Source of the DNA: Pseudomonas poae
GTDB lineage: Bacteria > Pseudomonadota > Gammaproteobacteria > Pseudomonadales > Pseudomonadaceae
NCBI RefSeq assembly: GCF_001439785.1
Contig: NZ_JYLI01000015.1
Span: 62,001-126,000, forward strand
Length of the DNA stretch: 64,000 nucleotides
Direction: 5' to 3'
This document shows, piece by piece, positions 50,883 to 59,200 of this stretch. The notes below the pieces were generated by a model. The model did not search any database. It had not been told where the DNA came from and was given only the letters and a program-made list of their open reading frames with translations. The stretch's first letter is position 1. Every line of letters begins with the position of its first letter. A program made the translations under genes and the position numbers.

Positions 50883-51671
50883 ATGATGAAGAAACTCGTG
50901 CTGTTGGGCGCCCTGGCGCTGTCCGTGTTGTCGATGCAGGCTTTCGCTGAAGGCAAGCCTCTGAAAATTGGTATCGAAGCGGCTTACCCTCCGTTTGCCT
51001 CCAAGGCGCCGGATGGCAGCATCGTCGGTTTTGACTACGACGTCGGCAACGCCCTGTGCGAAGAGATGCAGGTCAAGTGCACCTGGGTCGAGCAGGAGTT
51101 CGACGGCCTGATCCCCGCGCTGAAAGTGCGCAAGATCGACGCGATCCTGTCGTCCATGTCCATCACTGACGACCGCAAGAAGTCGGTGGACTTCACCAAT
51201 CGCTACTACCTGACCCCGGCGCGCCTGGTATTGAAGGAAGGCACCACCGTCAGCGACAGCCTGGACGAACTCAAGGGCAAGAAGATCGGCGTACAGCGTG
51301 GCTCGATCCATGACCGTTTCGCCCGTGAAGTGCTGGCGCCAAAAGGTGCTGACATCAAGGGTTACAGCACCCAGAACGAAATCTACCTGGACGTGGCCGC
51401 TGGCCGCCTCGACGGCACCGTGGCCGACGCCACCCTGCTCGAAGACGGTTTCCTCAAGACCGACGCCGGCAAAGGCTACGCGTTCGTGGGCCCGGCTTTC
51501 ACCGACGTCAAATACTTCGGCGACGGCGTAGGCATCGCGGTACGCAAGGGCGACAAGGAAAACCTGGACCGCATCAACGCAGCGATCGCCGCGATTCGTG
51601 CCAACGGCAAGTACCAGGCCATCGAGAAAAAGTACTTCAACTTCGACATTTACGGTCCTGAAACCAAGTAA
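50883..51671 (+). CDS. aotJ: Arginine/ornithine ABC transporter, periplasmic binding protein
   Basis: A 262-residue (or 261, second Met) type-3 solute-binding protein. Signal peptide MMKKLVLLGALALSVLSMQA with cleavage after FA; then PLKIGIEAAYPPFASKAPDG, GFDYDVGNALCEEM, FDGLIPALKVRKIDAILSSM and DDRKKSVDFTNRYYLTPARL, the pattern of lysine/arginine/ornithine binding proteins. First gene of aotJQMOP-argR, same order as P. aeruginosa. A partial terminator after it should make this the most abundant product. Confidence 0.94.
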   Translation: MMKKLVLLGALALSVLSMQAFAEGKPLKIGIEAAYPPFASKAPDGSIVGFDYDVGNALCEEMQVKCTWVEQEFDGLIPALKVRKIDAILSSMSITDDRKKSVDFTNRYYLTPARLVLKEGTTVSDSLDELKGKKIGVQRGSIHDRFAREVLAPKGADIKGYSTQNEIYLDVAAGRLDGTVADATLLEDGFLKTDAGKGYAFVGPAFTDVKYFGDGVGIAVRKGDKENLDRINAAIAAIRANGKYQAIEKKYFNFDIYGPETK

Positions 51672-51693
51672 ACCGTCTTAGCTGTCAGTCCCC

Positions 51694-51738
51694 AATGGCG
51701 CAAGCAACAGAGCATTCTGAAGTTTGCGCCATTTTTTC
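51694..51738 (+). terminator. Attenuating hairpin between aotJ and aotQ
   Basis: AATGGCGCAA (51694-51703) and TTGCGCCATT (51724-51733) form a perfect 10-bp stem with a 20-base loop followed by six Ts. The operon continues, so it probably terminates only part of the transcripts. Confidence 0.8.
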
Positions 51739-51764
51739 ATCCCCCCTTTTCGAGGACCTGAATC

Positions 51765-52454
51765 ATGTTGAAAGGCTACGGGGCCGTTATCCTCGATGGC
51801 GCATGGTTGACGCTTCAGCTCGCCTTGTCGTCGATGGCCTTGGCCATTGTTCTGGGTCTGATCGGGGTCGCGCTGCGCCTGTCGCCGGTGCGCTGGCTGG
51901 CCTGGCTGGGTGACTTGTATTCCACGGTGATCCGCGGGATCCCCGACCTGGTGCTGATCCTGCTGATTTTCTACGGCGGTCAGGACCTGCTCAACCGCGT
52001 CGCGCCGATGCTCGGCTTTGACGACTATATCGACTTGAACCCCATGGCCGCCGGCATCGGCACCCTGGGTTTCATCTTTGGCGCCTACCTCTCGGAAACC
52101 TTCCGCGGCGCCTTCATGGCCATTCCCAAGGGCCAGGCCGAGGCCGGCCTGGCGTATGGGATGAGCAGCTTCCAGGTGTTTTTCCGGGTGATGGTGCCGC
52201 AGATGATTAGGCTGGCGATCCCCGGGTTTACCAACAACTGGCTGGTGCTCACCAAGGCCACCGCGCTGATTTCGGTGGTGGGCCTGCAAGACATGATGTT
52301 CAAGGCCAAACAGGCGGCCGACGCCACCCGTGAGCCTTTTACCTTCTTCCTCGCAGTGGCGGCGATGTACCTGGTGATCACCAGCGTGTCGTTGCTGGCC
52401 TTGCGTTACCTCGAGAAGCGCTACTCGGTAGGCGTAAGGGCGGCCGATCTATGA
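51765..52454 (+). CDS. aotQ: Arginine/ornithine ABC transporter permease
   Basis: A 229-residue HisQ-type permease with about five membrane helices. The EAA loop is recognisable as EAGLAYGMSSFQVFFRVMVP-QMIRLAIPG (about 127-155), which docks to AotP. The N-terminal GAVILDGAWLTLQLALSSMA is typical of amino-acid permeases. Its stop overlaps the aotM start by four bases. Confidence 0.94.
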   Translation: MLKGYGAVILDGAWLTLQLALSSMALAIVLGLIGVALRLSPVRWLAWLGDLYSTVIRGIPDLVLILLIFYGGQDLLNRVAPMLGFDDYIDLNPMAAGIGTLGFIFGAYLSETFRGAFMAIPKGQAEAGLAYGMSSFQVFFRVMVPQMIRLAIPGFTNNWLVLTKATALISVVGLQDMMFKAKQAADATREPFTFFLAVAAMYLVITSVSLLALRYLEKRYSVGVRAADL

Positions 52455-53149
52455 TCTTCGACTACAACGTCATCTGGGAGGCCATGCCGCTGTACCTCGG
52501 CGGCCTGCTGACCACCCTCAAACTGCTCGCCATTTCGCTGTTCTTCGGCCTGCTCGCGGCCTTGCCCCTGGGCCTGATGCGCGTGTCCAAACAGCCGATC
52601 GTCAACGGCATCGCCTGGCTCTATACCTACGTGATTCGCGGCACGCCGATGCTGGTGCAGCTGTTTTTGATCTACTACGGCCTGGCCCAGTTCGAGGCGG
52701 TGCGCGAAAGCTTCCTGTGGCCGTGGCTGTCGAGCGCCACGTTCTGCGCGTGCCTGGCCTTTGCGATCAACACCAGCGCCTACACCGCCGAGATCATCGC
52801 CGGCAGCCTCAAGGCCACGCCCAATGGCGAGATCGAAGCGGCCAAGGCCATGGGCATGTCGCGCTACAAGCTGTACCGCCGCATCCTCTTGCCGTCGGCC
52901 CTGCGCCGCGCGCTGCCGCAGTACAGCAACGAAGTGATCATGATGCTGCAGACCACGAGCCTGGCCTCCATCGTCACGCTGATCGACATCACCGGTGCCG
53001 CGCGCACGGTGAACGCGCAGTATTACCTGCCGTTCGAAGCCTACATCACCGCCGGCGTGTTCTACCTGTGCCTGACCTTCATCCTGGTGCGCCTGTTCAA
53101 GTTGGCCGAGCGCCGCTGGCTGAGCTACCTGGCTCCAAGGAAGCACTGA
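52451..53149 (+). CDS. aotM: Arginine/ornithine ABC transporter permease
   Basis: A 232-residue HisM-type permease. N-terminal MPLYLGGLLTTLKLLAISLF, YVIRGTPMLVQLFLIYYGLA and the EAA loop EAAKAMGMSRYKLYRRILLP-SALRRALPQ (about 124-152) are intact. Pairs with AotQ in the membrane channel. Translationally coupled to aotQ by overlap and to aotO with a one-base gap. Confidence 0.94.
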   Translation: MIFDYNVIWEAMPLYLGGLLTTLKLLAISLFFGLLAALPLGLMRVSKQPIVNGIAWLYTYVIRGTPMLVQLFLIYYGLAQFEAVRESFLWPWLSSATFCACLAFAINTSAYTAEIIAGSLKATPNGEIEAAKAMGMSRYKLYRRILLPSALRRALPQYSNEVIMMLQTTSLASIVTLIDITGAARTVNAQYYLPFEAYITAGVFYLCLTFILVRLFKLAERRWLSYLAPRKH

Positions 53150-53150
53150 T

Positions 53151-54263
53151 ATGGAACGTATCGACCACCTGTTGCCCTGGGGTCACCTGGGCTGCGAGCG
53201 CCAACTGAGCGTGTTTCGCTTTGGCAGCGGCGAGCGCAAGGCCTATATCCAGGCCAGCCTGCACGCCGATGAACTGCCCGGCATGCGCGCCGCCTGGGAG
53301 CTGAAAAAACGCCTTGCCGAACTGGAACAGCAAGGTGCCCTCAACGGGGTGATCGAGCTGGTGCCGGTGGCCAATCCGATGGGCCTGGGCCAGCTGTTAC
53401 AAGGCAGCCACCAGGGCCGTTTTGAAGTGGGCAGCGGCAAGAATTTCAACCGTGATTTCGTCGAACTCAGCGAGCCGGTTGCGCAGTTGCTGCACGGCAA
53501 GCTTGGCGACGATCCCCACGCCAATGTGCGCCTGATCCGCCAGGCGATGAACGACGCGCTCAACGCCTTGCCCGAGCCAGCCAGCCAGCTGCAGGGCATG
53601 CAGCGCGTGCTGCTGAGCCATGCCTGTACTGCCGACATCGTCCTTGACCTGCATTGCGACGCCGAAGCCGCACTGCACATGTATGCGCTGCCCCAGCACT
53701 GGCCGCAGTGGCGTTCGCTGGCGGCGCATTTGAACGTGAAGGTCGGCCTGCTGGCGGAAGACTCCGGTGGCAGCTCGTTTGACGAGGCCTGCTCGTTACC
53801 GTGGCTGCGTTTGTCGCGGGCGTTCCCCGAAGCGCAGATCCCGCTGGCGTGCCTGGCGACCACCCTGGAGTTGGGCGGCCAGGCCGATACCGAGCGTGAC
53901 GAAGCCATCTTCCACGCCGAAGGCATTCTCGCGTTTCTCGCCGAGCAGGGCCTGATCAAGGGTGAATGGCCCGCGCCCCAGTACGAGTCCTGCGAGGGCG
54001 TGCCCTTCGAAGGCACCGAATTGCTGTTCGCGCCCCACGCCGGAGTGATCAGTTACCTGCGTAAAGCCGGTGACCGCGTGGACACCGGCGATGAAATTTT
54101 TGAAGTGATCGACCCCGTCAACGACCGTGTGAGCACTGTTTGTGCGGGCACCTCGGGGGTGTTGTTCGCCGTTGAACGGCTGCGTTATGCCCAAGCGGGT
54201 TTCTGGCTGGCCAAGGTGGCGGGGCGCGACGCGCTGCGTCACGGGCGCCTGCTCAACGACTGA
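53151..54263 (+). CDS. aotO: AotO, succinylglutamate desuccinylase/aspartoacylase-family protein
   Basis: A 370-residue zinc-carboxypeptidase-fold (M14/AstE-AspA) protein: zinc ligands in ASLHADELPGMRAAWELKKR (His-x2-Glu, about 38-57) and IVLDLHCDAEAALHMYAL (His), with GKNFNRDF and a C-terminal barrel-sandwich-like segment SYLRKAGDRVDTGDEIFEVI. In P. aeruginosa aotO lies at this position in the aot operon and is not required for transport; its substrate is unknown. The active site appears intact, so an acyl-amino-acid deacylase role for imported derivatives is possible. Confidence 0.9.
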   Translation: MERIDHLLPWGHLGCERQLSVFRFGSGERKAYIQASLHADELPGMRAAWELKKRLAELEQQGALNGVIELVPVANPMGLGQLLQGSHQGRFEVGSGKNFNRDFVELSEPVAQLLHGKLGDDPHANVRLIRQAMNDALNALPEPASQLQGMQRVLLSHACTADIVLDLHCDAEAALHMYALPQHWPQWRSLAAHLNVKVGLLAEDSGGSSFDEACSLPWLRLSRAFPEAQIPLACLATTLELGGQADTERDEAIFHAEGILAFLAEQGLIKGEWPAPQYESCEGVPFEGTELLFAPHAGVISYLRKAGDRVDTGDEIFEVIDPVNDRVSTVCAGTSGVLFAVERLRYAQAGFWLAKVAGRDALRHGRLLND

Positions 54264-54290
54264 CCACCTGTTTTTGTGAGAACCGACCGC

Positions 54291-55055
54291 ATGTACAAGC
54301 TTGAAGTCCAAGACCTGCATAAACGCTATGGCAGTCATGAAGTGCTCAAGGGCGTGTCCCTGGCCGCCGCGGCCGGTGATGTGATCAGCATCATCGGCTC
54401 CAGCGGTTCAGGCAAAAGCACCTTTTTGCGCTGCATCAACCTGCTGGAGCAGCCCCACGCCGGCAAGATTCTGCTCAACAACGAAGAGCTGAACCTGGTG
54501 GCCAACAAGGACGGCGCCCTGCGCGCCGCCGACCCCAAACAGTTGCAGCGCATGCGTTCGCGGCTGTCCATGGTGTTCCAGCATTTCAACCTGTGGTCGC
54601 ACATGACCGCGCTGGAAAACGTGATGGAAGCCCCGGTGCACGTGCTTGGCGTGTCGAAAAAAGAAGCCCGCGAAAAGGCCGAGCACTACCTGGCCAAGGT
54701 CGGCGTGGGTCATCGCAAGGACGCGTTCCCCGGGCACATGTCCGGCGGCGAGCAGCAGCGCGTGGCCATTGCCCGCGCCCTGGCGATGGAGCCGGAGGTG
54801 ATGCTGTTCGACGAACCCACCTCCGCGCTGGACCCGGAGCTGGTGGGCGAAGTGCTCAAGGTGATGCAGGACTTGGCCCAGGAAGGCCGCACCATGGTGG
54901 TGGTGACCCACGAAATGGGCTTTGCCCGTGAAGTGTCGAACCAGTTGGTGTTCCTGCACAAAGGCATCGTCGAAGAGCGCGGCAACCCGCGCGAAGTGCT
55001 GGTGAACCCGCAGTCCGAGCGCTTGCAGCAGTTCCTGTCCGGCAGCTTGAAATAA
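54291..55055 (+). CDS. aotP: Arginine/ornithine ABC transporter ATPase
   Basis: A 254-residue ABC ATPase, same length as P. aeruginosa AotP. Walker A IIGSSGSGKSTFLRCINLLE (about 32-51), Q-loop SMVFQHFNLWSHMT, signature MSGGEQQRVAIARALAMEPE (about 149-168), Walker B VMLFDEPTSALDPELVGEVL and the H-loop VVTHEMGFAREVS are complete. The start MYKLEVQDLHKRYG is chosen over an upstream ATG five codons earlier. Energises AotQM. Confidence 0.95.
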   Translation: MYKLEVQDLHKRYGSHEVLKGVSLAAAAGDVISIIGSSGSGKSTFLRCINLLEQPHAGKILLNNEELNLVANKDGALRAADPKQLQRMRSRLSMVFQHFNLWSHMTALENVMEAPVHVLGVSKKEAREKAEHYLAKVGVGHRKDAFPGHMSGGEQQRVAIARALAMEPEVMLFDEPTSALDPELVGEVLKVMQDLAQEGRTMVVVTHEMGFAREVSNQLVFLHKGIVEERGNPREVLVNPQSERLQQFLSGSLK

Positions 55056-55086
55056 TCCTCACCGCTGGGAATTGCCTTTGCTTTAT

Positions 55087-55172
55087 GTGGGAGGGGGCTT
55101 GCTCCCCGCAGCAGTGTGTCAGTCAACACGTGTGTAGCTGCCATGCCGGCATCGGCGGCAAGCCACCTCCCA
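55087..55172. repeat. Degenerate REPIN
   Basis: Left arm GTGGGAGGGGGCTTGCTCCC is intact; the right arm CGGCAAGCCACCTCCCAGAT has several changes, so the hairpin is imperfect. It separates aotP from argR. Confidence 0.75.
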
Positions 55173-55265
55173 GATGGATCTTCATCAGTTTTTGAGATTT
55201 GTGTTGGTTTACGGGCTAGCATTGGCCCTTGTCTTCATTACCGTTCTTCGTTTCGGATAGCCTCA

Positions 55266-56246
55266 ATGACCGCCCACAAAATTGGTTTTCTCATCTGGCC
55301 CAGCACCAAGGCACTGACGCTTGCGCTGGCTGAGGAGGCTTTGCGCGTTGCTCAGCGGGTGCATCCGGAAGTGATCTACGAGCTGTCGTTCCTGCTCGCC
55401 GAACCGGCCATGGAAGGCGCTTGGCAGCTGCCGGGCGAGCCGTGGGCGGGCAGGCTTGAAGGCTTTCAGAAACTGTTCCTGCTGGCGGACGAGCCGCCCA
55501 CCGTCATCGCGTCCCAGCTCAGCAGCGCGCTCAAGCAGCTGGTGCGCGCCGGCTGCGTGATCGGTGGCCTGTCGGCCGGTGTGTACCCGCTGGCCCAGCT
55601 CGGTTTGCTCGACGGCTACCGCGCCGCCGTGCACTGGCGCTGGCAGGACGACTTTGCCGAGCGCTTCCCCAAGGTCATCGCCACCAGCCACCTGTTCGAC
55701 TGGGATCGCGACCGCCTGACGGCTTGCGGCGGCATGTCGGTGCTCGACCTGCTGCTGGCGGTGTTGGCCCGCGACCACGGCGCCGAACTGGCTGGTGCGG
55801 TCTCCGAAGAACTGGTGGTGGAACGCATCCGCGAAGGCGGTGAGCGCCAGCGTATTCCGCTGCAAAACCGCCTGGGCTCCAGCCATCCGAAGCTGACCCA
55901 GGCCGTATTGCTGATGGAAGCCAACATCGAAGAGCCTTTGACCACCGATGAAATCGCCCAGCATGTGTGCGTGTCGCGACGACAGCTTGAAAGGATCTTC
56001 AAGCAGTACCTCAACCGCGTTCCCAGCCAGTACTACCTGGAATTGCGCCTGAACAAGGCGCGCCAGATGCTCATGCAGACCAGCAAGTCGATCATCCAGA
56101 TCGGCCTGTCGTGCGGCTTTTCCTCGGGGCCGCACTTCTCCAGCGCCTACCGCAACTTCTTCGGCGCCACCCCTCGCGAAGACCGCAATCAACGGCGCAG
56201 CAGCAGCCCGTTCGAGTTGTCGTCGGTGCCGTCCGAACGCGGTTGA
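55266..56246 (+). CDS. argR: AraC-family arginine-responsive regulator
   Basis: A 326-residue regulator: N-terminal GATase-1/DJ-1-like domain (about 1-200; KIGFLIWPSTKALTLALAEE at the start, CVIGGLSAGVYPLAQLGLL) and C-terminal AraC HTH pair (about 220-320; TTDEIAQHVCVSRRQLERIF, IIQIGLSCGFSSGPHFSSAY). This is the Pseudomonas ArgR, which in P. aeruginosa responds to arginine and controls aot and aru operons; it is unrelated to E. coli ArgR. Candidate half-sites are present in front of both operons in this window. The start ATGACCGCCC is chosen for fit to the family N-terminus. Confidence 0.94.
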   Translation: MTAHKIGFLIWPSTKALTLALAEEALRVAQRVHPEVIYELSFLLAEPAMEGAWQLPGEPWAGRLEGFQKLFLLADEPPTVIASQLSSALKQLVRAGCVIGGLSAGVYPLAQLGLLDGYRAAVHWRWQDDFAERFPKVIATSHLFDWDRDRLTACGGMSVLDLLLAVLARDHGAELAGAVSEELVVERIREGGERQRIPLQNRLGSSHPKLTQAVLLMEANIEEPLTTDEIAQHVCVSRRQLERIFKQYLNRVPSQYYLELRLNKARQMLMQTSKSIIQIGLSCGFSSGPHFSSAYRNFFGATPREDRNQRRSSSPFELSSVPSERG

Positions 56247-56262
56247 TGGGCGGGCGCGCAGG

Positions 56263-59200
56263 CTATTGCTCCATCGGATCCGGCGTGACAGGTCGCTGCA
56301 CCGGATTGCCTGCCGCATCCTGATGAACCGCCTCGATATTCAGGTCATTACCGGTTTGCAGGTAGTACTGCCTGAGGTGATTGAGGCTGCGCGCCGACCA
56401 GGGGTTGCCGCTCAGGTCGCACGTGGACTCCAGCGGCCCGCGCAGTTCGAACAGCGCCGCTGGCATGTCCTCGATCAGGTTGTCGCTCAGGTCCACCACA
56501 CGCAGCTCACGCAGGCTGAACATGCCCTCAGGTATCTGGTTGATGCCGGTTTCTTGCAGGTAAAGCGATTCCAGAAGGCCCGCGTGACGGACATCCGGTG
56601 TGCGGCCCAGCGGGTTGCCGCTCAGGTCCAGGTACTTCAGATGCTGTAGGCCCGACAACGCGCTGTTGCTGGCGGGCGTCAAGACGATCTGTGAGTCGAT
56701 CAGGATGAGCGTGTTCAACTCCGGCAGATTGAATGCCTGGGTGGGAATATCGCCCAGCCTGAATTTGGAAAGGATCAACTGCTGCAGTTTGGGAACGCAC
56801 TTGAGTAGCCCGTTGACCCCGGTTGTAGTGCCCGCACCCTCAAGGTCAATCACCGTCACATGCTCAAGGCGTGCATTCAAGTGCGGCAGCTCGCCGATGA
56901 TGGGCTGGTTGAATGTCAGGATATGGCTTCGCCCACTGAGGTTGTCGTCGTCCAGCGCGGTTTCGCGGCGCCAGGCTTGCTCGAGCAGTTGCTTGAACGC
57001 CTGGCGATTGAGCTGGTCCTGCGCGCGCGTCTGCAGGTCCAGTGGCTCATCCTGCACAGGATGGTGTTCCGGCGTATCGATGGCCCATTCCTGCAGGTCG
57101 GTGCGCATTTGCTCGTATTCCTGTTCAAGCGCCTCGATGGCCGGCTCGGCGGCGTCCAGATCGCCGGGCAGCTCGAAGAAAAAGCGATTGGAGCGCGCCT
57201 CCGAGAAGGTGGGGTACAGCGCCTTTATGCGGTCGCGCAACGCGGCAGGCGCATCGGCGCCAAAGTCTTCGCCGGTGCGCTGGCAGTAAGCCTTGATCTG
57301 CATGAGCGTTGCCCGCGACAGCGGATTGCGAGAGAGATCGAATGCGTCAGTGAGAATTGTGGACAGTTGGAAGGCACTGTCGGGGATCTCCACGATCTGG
57401 TTACCACTCAGGTTGACGCTCAGGCGCTCGATGGCCGTCAGCAGGCCGTCGGGAAACTGTTTGAGCTGTGTGTCCGCCAGGTTGATCTCGGTGAGGGTGG
57501 GCATCGCGCCAAAGTCGGGGGTCTGACCCAGCGGGTTCTGGCTCAGGTTCAACTGCTTGAGGTCGTTCAAGGTGGCCAGCAACCGGGTGCTTCGGTCGGA
57601 CAGGGTCAGGCTGCAACGGTGCAGGCTCAAGGAGGATAGTTGCGGCAGTTCGAAGATCGCGTCGGGCATGTCGCCGACGTTGTAGCCTTCGATCGACAGG
57701 TCGTTCAGTGCCGGAAAACCTTTGAAGAACAATGACGACTGCAACGGAAAACGTTCGTCCGCCCCCACCAGGCGCAGTTGGCTCACATGATCGAATTGCC
57801 CCTCGAGTGGCGGGAATTCGTCACCGATGGGGCTCAGAATTTCCAGGGCATAAGTGGTCAGGATCCGCGAGCTGCTGTGATTCACGTTCACTTCCCGGCG
57901 CCAGCAGGCTTTGAGCGACCCGACCAATTGCTGTCGGCGGGTCTGCTGTGCTGCGGTGTCGGCTCGACCGGCCCAGGTGTCGAGCCGGGTGGACAGGTCT
58001 GCGTATTCGGCCTCCAGCCGTGCCAGTTCAATCTGACCCATTTCCAGCGTGCCCGGAAGCCCGAAGATATAGCGGTTGACTTGCGCATCGGTGAACGCAG
58101 GAAATAGCTGTTTGACTTGACGTACTTCGGTGGCCGGGGCGTCTATCTGCCAGTTCAAGCCCGTACGCTGGTAGAACGCCTTGGCCTGCTCAAGGACGTC
58201 GCGCGACAGTGGATTACCCGAGAGGTCGAAGTTTTTCAGGGTGTCTTCAGGGAGGGTAAAGAACTCGGCAGGCAATTGAGTAATCCGGTTATTGGACAGG
58301 CCCGCCATTTCCAGTGCCGGGCGCTTGATCAAGCCCGCGGGGAGTTGCGACAGGCGCGTTTGCGATAACTCCAGATACTGCAGATCGACCATGGTTTCGA
58401 CGCTGGGTGCAAGCTCCAGCGGATTACGGAACAAGTCCAGGGTTCTGAGCCGGTTGAGCGCGGCCAGGGTGTTCAGGCTGTCGGCGTTCAGTGTGATGCT
58501 GCAGTTGCTCAAAATCAGAGCATTGAGGTTGGGCATATGGCTGACGGCTGGCGGCAAGTGGCCCAGCGCGGCATCGGTGATGCTGAGGTGGCGAAGCCTG
58601 GGAAAGCTGCGCAAAAAGCCATCGGCGTTCAGGGCTGACAGCTCGCCCTTGAGCTCCAGATAGGAGACATGCTCGAAACTCATCCGCAGTGTCGGCAGCT
58701 CGCCGCTTTGCGCTGCGTTCACAATGATTTTCAGGCCGTTGCGGGCCGGTGGCTCAAAGTAGCGGTCCGTGGGCGTTTCCTGTCGCCAGCCGCGCACTAT
58801 CTCCTGCATGAACAGCCGGCGACTTTGCACGGCGTCGGCATAATCCTGGCGGCTCAGCGTGACCTCGCTGTCCGGGTAACGACGCGGCGTGCTGGCGACC
58901 CAGCTGTTCAGGTCGTAACCGAGCTGTGCGTACTGATCGCGCATCGCGGCCAATTGAACCCTGGCCCCGCCCGGGCTGCGCTCCAGTTCGGTGAGCAGAT
59001 TATCTAACTGTTCGTCGCTCTGGGCAGGAAACAGCCGTCGGGCCAGTGAGCGTGCGTGCTCAGGGGCCCCAGTGTCTGCCGGCGGGTAACGTTCCATGCC
59101 CAGCAGGCGCAGATGGGTGCGCGTATCGGTGGGTATGGGGGCGGGCTGGGCAGTGATGAGCTTGCGCGCGGACGAACGTTCCAGAGCATGGGTGCGCAAG

